Assembly: GCA_949317995.1 (NCBI GenBank)
Contig: OX439048.1
Span: 23,875,495 to 23,939,494 of the forward strand
Source: Acholoe squamosa
Taxonomy: Eukaryota; Annelida; Polychaeta; Phyllodocida; Polynoidae
DNA: 64,000 nt
Reading direction: 5' to 3'
A program made the translations under genes and the position numbers. Each line of letters begins with the position of its first letter. Position 1 is the first letter of the stretch. Shown piece by piece: positions 48,697 to 60,621 of the stretch. A model generated the notes under the pieces. That model saw only the letters and a list, made by a program, of their open reading frames with translations. It was not told the origin of the DNA and did no database searches.

Positions 48697-48980
48697 TGAT
48701 ATAACCAAAATCTATAGTCCTTCCCTGACCAGTTGTCTCCTGTCCACTTCATGATTGCAAACTACAGTCTATCCCTGACTAGTTGTCACCTGAATGTGAC
48801 ATGACTACAAACTATAGTCTATCCATGAGCAGTTGTCATTGTTATAGAATTGAAGCCTGTTCCTTAGGACTGAGTCCTTCACCTGTGACATTTTTTTTTT
48901 CTGTCTGAAAGAACAGTTTTCCTCCCCTATAACAACTGATTTCCACTGGCCTATCCCTAACTTGCACCTACCCTGTTGGG

Positions 48981-49158
48981 AGTGAGTGAGTAATAGATGT
49001 TTAACGCCATTTCGACAGCTGAAGTCATATTTATGGCGAGAACTACATTACACAATTTCACAGAGGAATGTGTCAGTGCCCGCGCATATGTGCACCACAT
49101 ACATCCCGAGGGGTAGGAAAGAGAGGATATAGACCCTTTTAAGTGGGCTAGGGAAGCC
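48981..49158 (-). mobile_element. SINE-like element, copy 2, with 13-bp target duplication
   Basis: Same family as 36058-36236, opposite orientation: GAGTGAGTGAGTAATAGATG at one end and GGGCTAGGGAAGCC at the other. CTACCCTGTTGGG flanks both sides (48968-48980 and 49159-49171). It sits in the GNAT intron. Confidence 0.85.
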
Positions 49159-50147
49159 CTACCCTGTTGGGGCTATCCATAGCTGCATGTAACAGACTCT
49201 GACGACAGGCGGCTGCAATACAGGGAGTTGACTGTATATAAATAAACTGTCATATCTATCTGTGTGACACGTCAGTTAACTCCATGCTGTGGTAGACACG
49301 CGAAAGTCGTCAATAGCTCTCTTGTACAATGTTCGAAGATAGTTTGTGACACCGCCCCTCCATTTTAAAAATGTTATCTTATATATTTAATCAGGCACAC
49401 TGGTATAATTCCCAATAGTCAGAACCAAAGCCGCTTAGGATGGATGGATGATGTCCTCCTTTTTCAACCCTATGAGGAATTTCCAAAACAGGTAATACCT
49501 ACAAACCAGCTTTAAAAATAAATCTGATATTTGCATACCCATAAAATAGAACATTGTCTACTGTAACTTGCTTGTGATGTATGATTGAAAATATGTCATC
49601 GTGGATCATTTTAATTTTTTCATTGTGCATTACTCTAAGGAATTTCTGTTGATTACAGATGGATAACCCCCCAGAGTTACCACCTTTTCTATTAGACCAA
49701 CCAACACTGTCTTCATTGAGGACAGGAGATGTGATTTCAAATACCAGATACTCACTCCCACAGCTGTCAGTTCAATCTATGAATATGTCTGAGGACTTTG
49801 AGGTCAGCGTTCCCACAGATTCAGAAATAGTGGACATGGAAGCCATGTTCTGAGATGCAGCTGAGAATGGGGCCGGCTTTGCACTGGATGAATTCACCAG
49901 TAATGATGTTTTAAACTGCAGATGTCGGTGGGAGCGGAATAACATCATTGTCAAATCAGGTGCTGGTAAAGTAATTGCTGCAGTCGTATTTGGACAAACT
50001 TCTCTCTGCCGTTCTCCCAACTCAAACCAATATGGTGGTTACCTTGTGGTCCACAAAGATTTCCGGAAGCAAGGCCTTGGTGCTAGCCTACTTGAGTATT
50101 GTGTAAAGATGGGAGAGGACCTTGGAATCAAAGCGATTCTTGGTGAT

Positions 50148-50650
50148 GTTTTTTTTTTTTAAAGTGTTTTATTGGGTCTAATAACACAATACATCAAAAG
50201 AATGTAAGGTATTAAACCTACCCTGGGCGTATTGCGTGTTTTTGGGAACACCAAAGACATGTTGTCACTGAGGGCAGGGTTTAAGGTTCAGGGACATATT
50301 CCATATTGTGGACACCTACAGGATAATGCATATATTTACAGTGTTGTAGTATACAAACAAATTAAGCAACAGCCTTCACCCACGAGCTAAATTGTAAATC
50401 TTCAGAGTAAGGGCTGCCCTGAGAGTACAGTTGCATACAAACCATTGAAAAAAAAAGTAAAATCTGAATTTGTGGGAAAAAATGGGTTTTGCCATTTCAC
50501 ACCCTGAGGCTTTCTTATCAACAGCGTTTTGTAACATGAGAAGCAATGATTCACTGTGATTAATAATTCCTATCAGAGGAGGGAACATGTGTTTATTAGA
50601 GGGAAGCTGATACTGCACTGTTCTCTTAGATTGCATCATCAAATGTGAAT
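50148..50650 (-). other. Possible retroposed sequence with poly(A), minus strand
   Basis: On the minus strand, CCCAATAAAACACTTT is followed by a run of about 12 A that ends exactly where the GNAT coding homology stops. This looks like the poly(A) end of a retroposed copy inserted in reverse, though I could not find its other end or a target duplication. The sequence itself is not recognised. Confidence 0.3.
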
Positions 50651-53600
50651 AAAATTTGAAATGTTAGTGCAGAAAGTCAGTTTTCTATAAGACTCACATA
50701 ATATGAACTTTGAGTTGAGACTTATTCTGATATTAACATTAGCAACAACATAGGTCTATACTTGTGTTTTTAGACAATTTTGCAGCTAGATGTGTGAAAA
50801 ATAAAACAAACAAAATGGCAGAGAACATCGAAGTCACTTTTTTGTACTTGCTTTCAGCCAAGTTGGCATTCTACACTGCACACGTACAAGAATCCAATTT
50901 AATCTGTATTTGTGAACGATTCTATGTGAAATATATTTTATCTTGTATATTATGTTCTTGTACCCCTATGGTATTACACTTAGCCCCATAAATGTGATTA
51001 TGTGTGATAGTGATTCAATGACTGAAACATGTCATGATAAATCAATGTGCCATTATTCCAAAAGTACCGTAGGTTGCCCAAAGTAAATGAGTTTTCAGAG
51101 TGCCAATAGTGAACATGCAGTGCATCTATATATGTTAGTCATTAACAGTGTCCATCAACCAGCTGACTTTCACATCTTGTATTGCCATGTTTTATACCTC
51201 TAGCTGTGTTCACTCATTATGTGATGTGCAGATTTTTCTGAGAAACACTAGATTGCAATGTAACCAGAACCAAGGATGAATACAAAATGTATTATACTTA
51301 AAACTGTGCATTCTCACAGAACAGTTACATGTGTGAGAAACAGCTGTGAATTATCAAATAAAGAATTATGTATTTTCAGAAAATTGAACTGTATTTGAGT
51401 TTGTTTTAGACACTTTGACAGGGGACGGTATATGGTTATTAAAAGGTTTATTGTTATGGAGGGCCTTGCCATGCTTTACAGCTGTGGCTATACAGAATGA
51501 CCTCCATTCTTTACATTGGGTTTTGGCAAAAAAATTAAGACAAAGTTGGTGCTCAATGGTGGAGATATGAAGGTAAATGCTGGAAATCTGAGAATAGTGT
51601 GAGAAAGCTAAACATTTTTTGTACCTACAATTTGCAGGGATTGTCAAAATTTGATATGGAAGGTTTAGAAAAAGAGATGTTTGTAAGAGTTGTCCATTTT
51701 CTCTATACATTTCTATAGTAAATCAACTTTTTTGCTACTGTAGTCTGGAAGTTGCTTTTAAGTCAAATGTTAGCAGTCTTTATCAGGAGAATGTGTAAGA
51801 AATTTCATGTTTTTAATAGGCAGTTTATGAGATATCTACGTTTTTATATTTTGAATTTAGCCTCATCAAATACATGTGTGTTTCAGGGAGTAGTGGCTCT
51901 GGTTTAAATTTATGGGTGCATTTAGATATCAAAGAAGTACAGGAATCTATTGCATACATTTTTATCCTTTCCTTATGATATTTTTATCCAACATAGATGT
52001 AGAGGTGATAAGTATATGGATAAGAACAAGTGAGATATTTTTGTTAAAAGTGGACATGAGCTGAAACATGGCTAGTTTGGTTGGCCTTGAAGACCATGAA
52101 AAGCTATGACTGATGTATGATAGGTTTAGTCAGCTATAATTACCTACTTATTAGAACACACAAATTAAGGCAGTTGGATGTGAAGGCATGGGGAGGGTGG
52201 GTAGGTGGTGACGCCACCAGACAATCACCAGTGGGTAAGGGAGGCCTAGGGGATGATATGTAGGCACCCCACTGGGTGTAGGAGGTGGGGGATGCTCAGC
52301 TAGGCCTCAAGAGTCCTTGGTGGATGAGGGGGGGGGGGGGGCTACTTGGTCATGCCTCAATAGTCCTGGGTGGGCAGGGGTAGGGTCAGTGGCTTGGTAG
52401 GTGCTCACAGAGTCTTTCAGAGTTGTGCTAGTGGGAGGGGGGGAGACAATCAAGCAGGTACACATGTCCTTACTGACATGGGTAGGGGGGGAGGGTGTAG
52501 ATGTCCCGGAAAGGGATCATTTATAGGGTTGTACTTATATACCTTTACTTTGCCACAGCTGTACTAAGGGTTGGGGAAAGGGGGGACACTCAGTCACACC
52601 TCAGTATTCTTGGGTGGGTGTGAGGCCGTCAGAGTAGCAGTGGTTGGTATGGGTGGGAGGGGGAAGAGCCATAGATCAACACCACCAGCACCACCCTTAT
52701 GCTTGCATTCTATCATCTAACTTTTAAAATCTTAGTCAAAAGTGAATTCTGAGAGTTGGATGTTATTTCTTGTCAAAATTATTGGTCACATTATGTGAAA
52801 ACTCCTAAAACCTTGAAGTTGGTATATTACAGGTTGAAATCTGGCAATAATCAACAGTACCATAAATCCTTGTGTGTAGCACTATAAAGTTCTGTTGCTC
52901 TAAAGTTCTATATCATAGCTCTATACGGAATTAGCAGGATTAATTATTAGCCAATGAGATGATCCCAGCTATTCACTGCGGACCTCTCGGGGGCCAACTG
53001 GTACCCATCTGATAGCTCTTATCAGTAGAACTAGCTGATAACAAGCTCCAGCAATGGCCGCGCCCATGCAACAACCTGCTAACTCGGAATAGATAAAACT
53101 CGGCCACGGCCCCCATACTGGTAACTGGTTACCAATTAGACTACTTTCATTGAAAATTGCTGTCTAGTTTAAAAGCACCCCAAGTCAGAGAGAAACCTTG
53201 AGTCTGACATCCATAGGATTGAATAGGGCTTACAGTCACACAATTGATGCCCTTGTTAAGAATATTGAACGTTATTACCTCACCTGTTTAGCCCTAATTT
53301 TTTCGAAGGTGCAACCTGAAATATATTTTCCTTATGATATTGACATACCTGCAGTTCTTCTTTAGATCCACACCATATAAATTTTATGATCTGTACAGAC
53401 TTCTTGAGATGTGATATTATTACATATAGGTAAGGTGTCTTAGTAAAATCTTGAACTCATGGTATTTGCCCTCCATTTCTGGTATTTTATTATCTCAAAT
53501 TGTCTTCAAACAAACTTCCCTGATTTACAAAGGCTCAGTTCCTTTTTCTCATCTGCTGTTTAGAGATAAGCTATTGGCCTGATATTGGACAGTAAGTTGA

Positions 53601-54060
53601 CAGACAACCTAACAGCTGAACTAATTTGGCATTGTCAACCTCTCTAACAGCTTCAAAATACATTGATCAGTCTGTCCACTATCCCCTTAAGGAGCACACT
53701 ATACATCACTCTGGTCTCTTGGGGACAGAGATGCCACTTTTCCTAACTTTTTAGGAATTCCGAATTTTTGGAATTCTTTCCTCTAGGCATTTCCTATTGG
53801 GAATACAGGAAATTAGGATGATTTCCGAATTTCCATTGATCAGTGAGTGGCATCCCTGTGGGGAGGCCAGGCATGCCTGCCATGTCTCACTGGTCGTCAG
53901 TGGCCACTGACTTTGAATTAGTTGTTGGCAACCACAGACTTCATTCTATGCATACCAGATCACCCATCCAGACTAATCAATTTTCATAATTTCAAATAGT
54001 TTATGGTATGGTCCATGAGGACTTACCCAGGCTCCCAATGCTTCCTCTCATCCTAAACAG
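50651..54060. other. Non-coding stretch with G-rich degenerate repeat
   Basis: No gene supported. The part at 52160-52690 is G-rich with loose copies of GCCTCAATAGTCCTGGGTGG (about 52305, 52350, 52595). The rest is AT-rich and I see nothing coding in it. Confidence 0.45.
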
Positions 54061-54168
54061 GAATTTGATGATATAGTTTTAGACAAGGACGACACAGGGA
54101 GCCCTAACAGGTTGCTCTCAGACCACGCCAAGAAAGCACAGAAACGTTTGGTAGCAAAGTCCATATAA
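54061..54168 (+). CDS. Orphan candidate 3' terminal coding exon
   Basis: A strong acceptor (CTTCCTCTCATCCTAAACAG) precedes 35 codons to TAA: EFDDIVLDKDDTGSPNRLLS followed by a Lys-rich helix (DHAKKAQKRLVAKSI). The switch from an acidic to a basic helical C-terminus looks like real protein. No upstream exon of the same gene was recognised, so neither the product nor the phase can be confirmed. Confidence 0.35.
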   Translation, partial: EFDDIVLDKDDTGSPNRLLSDHAKKAQKRLVAKSI

Positions 54169-55931
54169 TTATTTGACATTTTTAACGATTTTCAGAAGAA
54201 CCCATCAAACATTGCTGGTTCTAATATAATCCTTTATGGAACTATATGTCCCTGTATCGGAAATGCTAGGCCCCCACTAAACAGATTTGCTTTTTAGGCC
54301 TCTTGTTAGATAAAATGTTACCAAGGAAAACCAGTGACCATCATTTATAGACAGTTTTATTGTTTCTGAGAGGTGTACATTTAAAATGGTTGTACCATAT
54401 TTCAGCTCATTTTTTACATTATATGTGTCTCAGGATGTCATTCTCAATATGAGTTATAAAATAGTAGCTCCTCAATAATGCTACTGATAAATGTTCACAA
54501 TAAAATCATATCAACCATGGGAACACATCATTTTTGGGAAGGGCGAACAGTGGTTATTGTCTTTTTACAAATTATACAAGTTGGTCTCTTCATACAACAG
54601 AGGATATAGAACCTTCATTCTCTTGCAGAACCAACTGTTATCATATTTGGTATGATGGTGTATGAATTGTACAGATGAACACATGGAGATAATTTGAGAT
54701 TGCGATGATTTAGACTCTACTGCATGGAAATTTCCCCCCGTTAACAAGTCAGGTATTTCATGTAAGGCCCTCCTTCCTTCATACATTGAATTGCTGCATT
54801 TTGACCACACACTGGGTTTGATTATGGCATAATGTTAGGAAGTGACTGCAATAAGGGTTTACTGCCTCTCACTGCTGGGAAGTGATGCATCTTATTTTAA
54901 CTGCACCAAATGGCTGACCAGTATTTATGCTGTTGATTTGACTGGCGCCACGCACCATGTTTTGCAGAATTCCCAAGTGTTTCTCTGTGAATGTCTATAT
55001 ATGCCTTTCCAAATAGATTAGAATAACTTCAGACTTTTCAGTGATTATCTCTCTGCACCCTACTACAATGAAATTATCACACAACGGTACCCTAGCTTCG
55101 ACCATAAAATGGCTGCACACAAGGTTTTGGCTGCATTTACAGGGATTCAGACCGTCCTGTCTGTTATAGTAAATGAGCTGAGACACAATATGACTAAATA
55201 TTCCTGGTAGACAGGTGCAGTCAAAACCCAGTGAGTGAATACTTATCGGCAGAGAGAAAAGCTCAAAGGCCACTGTGTGGTCACTTTACACCAGCCAGCT
55301 GAGTCAGAAACCTAGTTCATGCGGTCATGGTCACTTCCAGCAATTAACCACTGTGGGGTCCAAATCTAGTTTGCAGTCAATTTCAGTGTAACAGGGTGTA
55401 ACTATTGCCTCCATTTTGGGAGATTGAGAGCCAAATACCTTTCTTCATGCAGCATTTATACCTTTGTTTGTATTTTGTACTTGGCAAATGCATCATATGA
55501 TGATGATAATTCATGTATACACTCTTTGTACATCGCTATTAGTAGCTGCCCCCCCATCCTAAGCAATAGTCCTATGACCCATGTGTCAAATAGAAATAAT
55601 ATTTATGCTCAAGATTCGCCCCCACAGTCATTGGACCAGCCAAAAATATTAACGGTTAACAATTCTGGTGACACATTTTCATTTTGAAATACAAATGACT
55701 GAAAGCCATTGGATATCATTGTAAAAGTTAATGTCCAGCTTAGACGGGTTCCATTTTTGGGTTCTTAATACCCATCACCACCCACTGGCTCATACATTGC
55801 TGTGATGTAAGACATAATTTCAGAGATACTGGCATAATTTGTAATCTAAACCAAGTTGAGGGATCTCTGAATTAGATGATATAATGATCAGCATGTGTCA
55901 GCATCTTTTTTAATTGATCGAAGATGTACTG

Positions 55932-57092
55932 CTAAATAGCCGATTGGACCCAGTCGTTCTCACAGAGTGGCACTTTGCGGCTGCTTCCTGTCATCAAGGT
56001 CCTTCTGAAGGTCATGAAGGATGCTCTCCTGAAGACTGTCTCATCTATTGCCATAGTCCCGGCACAACACTGTTTACAGAATAGGGCCATGAAATTTCGC
56101 CGGAATATCTTGTTGAATGTGCAGTATAAGACAAAGTTCAAGGCAGAATTGACTGTTAGAAGAAGGTCAGTGATTTCCCGCACACCACGGACAAGGAAGT
56201 TTGCCTCGTAATAACCAAATCCAAAGAACGTTGACATGACAGCATCTGGCGTTACACATATGAGAAACAGTACAATCACAGATATCAACATCACAGTGAT
56301 ACGGTGCCGAGCAGACATCTTTCGCTTGTGTGCCCTTGACCTTCTCAAGGACTGTACTATGAAATAATTGAAGGTCATGAGAATACAGAGAGGTATGACT
56401 GACCGCAGAAGATTTGTCAGCCATGTGAAGGTATTCTTAAAGTCTGCATCATTCCACAGCTCTGTGACCTCAACATCCAGTTCGGTCACATTATTGCCTG
56501 TGTTAAACCTCCACACTGTCCGGTATCGGAGACCAAATGGAATGGTTAAGATACTCATAGATAAGAACACAGCTACACTTGTTAACTTTGCCCTGGACAT
56601 ATTACACATATCCCTTGCTCTAGCAGCATGACACACCATGACGTAGCGCTCTGCAGCAACTGACACAGTCAGCCATGCAGTGACACAGACTGACATGTTG
56701 AACAGGTAGTGTGCATAAGGATACAGATACCCATATGCCTTTTTACCTGATGGTGGATCAATCTCCAATAGCAAAATCACCAAGAAATAAAAACTGTCAT
56801 TGATCAATTTGATCGAATCTGAAACGGCCAATGCTGTTAGGTACACATTAGTGGAGGTTGCCATTTTCCGCTGACTCATCACAATGATACTGAGCATGTT
56901 CCCGGCGAGCCCCAGGAAGCAGAGTATTGGGTAGCAGATGAGACCGGTGACAAAGCGGGCTTGGAGGTAGAACTCCTTGTAGTGAGGAGGTTCTGTAGAG
57001 GGATGGGTGACCAGATCATTAACTGTTGTGAAGACAAGCCATGATGCTGTGCCCGCATCATCCAGCGCTGAGTCGTTCCCCACTCTCATCAT
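55932..57092 (-). CDS. Class A GPCR, FMRFamide/neuropeptide-receptor-like
   Basis: 386 aa in one exon; a 5'-UTR splice acceptor lies just upstream (TTTCTTACAG at about 57115). Seven hydrophobic helices at about residues 47-72, 82-108, 123-147, 170-188, 222-248, 265-290 and 305-325. Signature residues: GLAGN (TM1), LTALAVSD (TM2), ERYVMVCHA (end of TM3), FLICVTPD (TM6, in place of CWxP) and NSALNFVLYC (TM7, in place of NPxxY), then a Cys cluster CKQCC suited to palmitoylation. N-glycosylation sites at N6 (NDS) and N201 (NVT). The pattern fits invertebrate FMRFamide-type receptors signalling through G proteins at the plasma membrane. I see no Cys at the top of TM3 nor in loop 2, so the usual disulfide may be missing. 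Ligand unknown. Confidence 0.9.
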   Translation of the reverse strand: MMRVGNDSALDDAGTASWLVFTTVNDLVTHPSTEPPHYKEFYLQARFVTGLICYPILCFLGLAGNMLSIIVMSQRKMATSTNVYLTALAVSDSIKLINDSFYFLVILLLEIDPPSGKKAYGYLYPYAHYLFNMSVCVTAWLTVSVAAERYVMVCHAARARDMCNMSRAKLTSVAVFLSMSILTIPFGLRYRTVWRFNTGNNVTELDVEVTELWNDADFKNTFTWLTNLLRSVIPLCILMTFNYFIVQSLRRSRAHKRKMSARHRITVMLISVIVLFLICVTPDAVMSTFFGFGYYEANFLVRGVREITDLLLTVNSALNFVLYCTFNKIFRRNFMALFCKQCCAGTMAIDETVFRRASFMTFRRTLMTGSSRKVPLCENDWVQSAI

Positions 57093-57498
57093 GTCTGCAT
57101 CTCAATCACACCTGTAAGAAAGGAAATAGAGGCAGGTTAGATAGTGTAGGTCTCTATATTTTTGCAATTGAATTAGGAGGACCCTGCAGTAATTTGGCTT
57201 GGAGAGAGAAAATCTATACATGGAAAGATATGTATTTCTCTGTAAGACATTCGATAACACAGAGATGATGGCCAGGCAAACAGTACTGGTTCTAGCAGAC
57301 ATGATTGACTGAATTAATGCTGATCCATACTCTGACAAGAAATTAAGAGATGGGGTTATATTGCAATGTATTTAATCATCTTCCCATGTCTATAACCATC
57401 CAAGATGAATACATTGGCCTTATGGTTAGGCACTGTTGGGGGGCTTTGAAAAAGTAGTGACCACTGTGAAATTATTAGCTGCAGAATAGGTCAAAATA

Positions 57499-57640
57499 AG
57501 GCCACACCAAAAAATGTGTTCGCTCACCTCACTTTCCCACCAAGGAATCCATTGGACGCCAAAAGATTCTTTAAAAAATCGCTTGCACCATTTTTTCTAA
57601 ACCAAAATCTGTAGACCAACTTATTTTTTTGGTGTGGCCT
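57499..57640. mobile_element. MITE with AGGCCACACCAAAA ends, copy 2
   Basis: 142 bp bounded by AGGCCACACCAAAAAA and TTTTTTTGGTGTGGCCT. Shares the right half with copy 1 at 46314. The middle differs, so the family has variable cores. Confidence 0.7.
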
Positions 57641-59085
57641 AAGGGTAGGTACGCATGCAGGCCAATAGAAAAAAACTGGATTGGTCAAACCTAAATTTTT
57701 TTTCATCTCAGATTAAGGAAAAAACATGTTTCTAAAGATTTCTGTTCATTTTGAATGGTTTGAATCATAGTAGATGGGTTTTATCTGCGATTGAGCTGTA
57801 ATAAATTATAGTGAGAAATGTTTTGGTGGTCCGAGACATAACACTGGCAAAGGCCCTTTCAGTTGCCATGACCACCACTAGTGGTTCCTCCTAGTGGAAT
57901 CAACCGGTCACCAAGCTATGTCCCCTACCAGGTTTATGGCCTTAAATAAGAGGTTGAGACCAGAGAGGGCCCCTGTGGTGCTCTTTGGGCTACCAATGGG
58001 GACAGTGAAGCCTTTGTATAACAGGGGGAGGGTAGGCATGCCGTAGGAGCATTGGGAAGGGAGGGGCCCACAGGAATAGCTTGTTGGTTGATGTTTGAGA
58101 AATTTCAGAGGTTAGCCAGGTCCCTGCAGGGAAAACCACGGACAGGACAAGGAGCCCTTGTAAAAGTTGAATGGCAAGGGTCAATTAGCTTGCCTCTGAC
58201 GAAATAATATGAAACATGGATGAAGTTACTGAGGCTACAACATATATATCTCTCTACTACATATACACCACTAATTCTAGCTGTTCTTTTGCCGTTAAAG
58301 GCAGTAGTGGTTGAGTTCATGTTATGCTGCTCTAGAGAATTTACTGGATTGTTTATTAAACAATTACACCGTATGGTATTAACAATGTTAACTAATTACC
58401 CTTTTCCCAATTTATAAAGATAAAGCAAGAAAACAAATCATGTTATCGTTTTGATTGGTTCATCTTACAAGACTGTAGAGAGTGGGGGAGAGAGAAAAAA
58501 GGTGTTTGTAGGAACTCTTTCTTTCGCCATACTCTTGTTTGTTCAAGCAAATCAACTTTTTCTTCTACTGTAATGTAAGAGGTCAATTGACTTCTCTGTG
58601 ACGAAACAATGTGAAACATGGACGAAGTTACTGAGGTTACAGCAGATTCAACCTTCTCATGACTTAACGCCATGAATGTCTGCACCGATGAATGGTCAAG
58701 GTGCCATAACGCACCTTGACCATTCATCGTCATGATGACTCGCTAGACCTAAATTACCCATCTTGAGGGCCCTATGCGCTTGGTACTGCTCCGAAGGGTT
58801 GGCACAATCTGGCCCCAGCTCGACCACTAGCGTGAGTCGTCTCTGGCACCTAGCGGTTGTGGGTAAAACAAGTTTTTCCTGGTTGTTGCTGTAGTGCTTA
58901 TTTGTAGGCAGGCACCTCACGTAGTAATCTTCCCCAGAAAATGGTGACCATCATCCCCATACACGAGAGAGGTATTCCCTAGAATCCCGACTGGGCGAGA
59001 CAGGGTTGGCATGTACTAATGTGATGATGAAGAGTAGGCTTGCCAGTACTGTATATATGCACCATGCTGGCAAACAAATATAATA
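57641..59085. other. Non-coding stretch with a diverged duplication
   Basis: Two segments (about 58190-58250 and 58590-58650) share GTGAAACATGGACGAAGTTA-like text and are diverged copies. The remainder shows nothing supportable apart from the hairpin at 58686. Confidence 0.45.
58686..58729. repeat. Perfect 19-bp hairpin with 6-nt loop
   Basis: CGATGAATGGTCAAGGTGC, then CATAAC, then the exact complement of the arm. No mismatches. Confidence 0.85.
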
Positions 59086-59090
59086 TATCA

Positions 59091-59355
59091 GGTGGCCCCT
59101 AAAGGGTTGAAGCTAAAACTGGATACATCAGGTGGCCCCTAAAGGGTTGAAGCTAAAACTGGATACATCAGGTGGCCCCTAAAGGGTTGAAGCTAAAACT
59201 GGATACATCAGGTGGCCCCTAAAGGGTTAAAGCTAAAACTGGATACATCACGTGGCCCCTAAAGGGTTGAAGCTAAAACTGGATACATCAGGTGGCCCCT
59301 AAAGGGTTGAAGCTAAAACTGGATACATCAGGTGGCCCCTAAAGGGTTGAAGCTA
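59091..59355. repeat. 40-bp tandem repeat, 6.6 copies
   Basis: Units start GGTGGCCCCTAAAGGGTTGA at 59091, 59131, 59171, 59211, 59251, 59291 and 59331. They are almost identical. Each contains the palindrome CCCCTAAAGGGG-like CCCTAAAGGG. Confidence 0.95.
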
Positions 59356-60376
59356 CGCATTCCACTTCTATCAACTCCTTTTTTGAACAGACGCACTCCT
59401 TTGAAGTATCCGGTGGGTTATGAAAGACCCCAGGACAAAGGTCACACAGGTAGACCTACATCTACAGGTTTCCATCCTACAGTTACTTGTACACTTATCT
59501 AACCTCATAGATACCGATCTTATTCACATAAGTCGATCTCCTTTCAAGTCGTGATTCACGGAAATAGGTTGGCCTGATAGTTCTCCTTACAGGTAATATG
59601 CTCTGAAGGTTCATTACAGAGCGGTAGCCATATGGAAACTAGTTCTTCAGACATCAGAGTAATAGAATCTTTCACTACAGGTAGCTGTTAGGTCTTGCTG
59701 GTACTGAGTGATTTTCTTCCCAGGATTCCCCAATTCTAGCTGGTTTTGTATGATATATAAGGCCACACTATTTGACGAGCATATAAAGGTTGTAATGATG
59801 TATCTAATACTACAACATGGCATTGGTCGTATTGGACATTTGAAAACAGAAAGGGTTGCTTCCCCATTTTGTAGAATTCTTTGGAGCGCTCTAGGGCATA
59901 ATCTTAAATTCCTTCCGTCTGACATCTGGGATATTTACCAATTCAAGGATAATAGAAGGGCCATTTTCCAATTGGTATAAATGATAATACAAAAGGACGA
60001 AGCTCCTAAACCAGTCAGCACTAACCCTTCCATAGGTTCTCACACAACCCTAAGATGTATCAGCAATAAGTTGCATAAGCATGGGCGATGCCACTTTAAT
60101 TACCTAGTTGAGAGGTATAGGGCATGCTGAAGTTAATAGTTCGCGGAAAGGCCCAGAAACCATTACCATATTTGGTAATCATTGTTAGGCCATCCAGGTG
60201 CAATGTAAAGGGTCAGGGATGCCTGTGAGATAAACCCACAGCTAAACCCAGATTCCTGTAGCTGGTATTAGCCCAAGTTATACCACGATTTGTGGGTTAC
60301 ACAGTGCTTTTTGGTATCTATTCCCATCCACATATCTGTCGATATTGCACACCCTATAGGCTGTAACATCAATTTT
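59356..60376. other. Non-coding stretch
   Basis: No repeats or exons recognised. A 90-codon plus frame at 59708-59980 lacks protein-like features. Confidence 0.4.
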
Positions 60377-60450
60377 GGAAGGCGTGCGGTTATCCATGGA
60401 AGGCGTGCAGTTATCCATGGAAGGCGTGCGGTTATCCAGGATAACCGCAC
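60377..60450. repeat. 21-bp triplicate repeat ending in a hairpin
   Basis: GGAAGGCGTGCGGTTATCCAT occurs at 60377, 60398 and 60419. The last copy runs into GTGCGGTTATCC-A-GGATAACCGCAC, a perfect 12-bp inverted repeat. Confidence 0.85.
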
Positions 60451-60510
60451 ACCTCTCATGTCCTCCCATGTCATATGTTACATGTTAAAACCCATGATAG
60501 ACTTGACCAA

Positions 60511-60580
60511 GGCAGGGTTCGAATCTGCAGCCTAGGATCCCTAGTCCAACCCCCTATGCAGTGCGCCACAGGGACTGACG
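60511..60580 (-). repeat. tRNA-like SINE fragment, minus strand
   Basis: The minus strand has GATTCGAACCC, close to a pol III B box, and upstream TGTGGCGCACTGC, a weaker A-box-like word. It is not a foldable tRNA, so it is probably the head of a tRNA-derived SINE. Confidence 0.4.
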
Positions 60581-60621
60581 AGAAATCCACGGTTCGAACT
60601 ACGTCTGGATATGATACAAAG

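Larger units (their letters stand above)
45309..50158 (+). pseudogene. Protein with two GNAT acetyltransferase-like domains, probably a pseudogene
   Basis: Exons: 45309-45311 (ATG right before GTAAGT), 45606-45689, 46022-46163, 46795-47039, 49395-49491, and 49659 to about 50146. The first GNAT domain shows GTGKILGIIILR, YLALDPE and the acetyl-CoA loop AKGKGLRKAL; the second shows GKVIAAVVFGQ and VHKDFRKQGLGASLLEY. Three defects are visible. Exon 3 has one base too many: TGA at 46160-46162 and a phase that does not fit the next exon. An in-frame TGA lies at 49851 with 98 homologous codons after it; TTCTGA could come from TTCCGA. The second domain stops at a run of T where the rest of the fold should follow. 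All splice sites remain consensus, so decay is recent or the errors are in the assembly. Substrate unknown. Confidence 0.7.

Noticed and set aside
49851-49853. In-frame TGA as selenocysteine
   Set aside because: GNAT proteins are not known selenoproteins, the gene has another break in exon 3, and no SECIS-like element was recognised.
51366-51710. 114-codon minus frame
   Set aside because: No domain, signal or splice context; composition fits AT-rich non-coding DNA.
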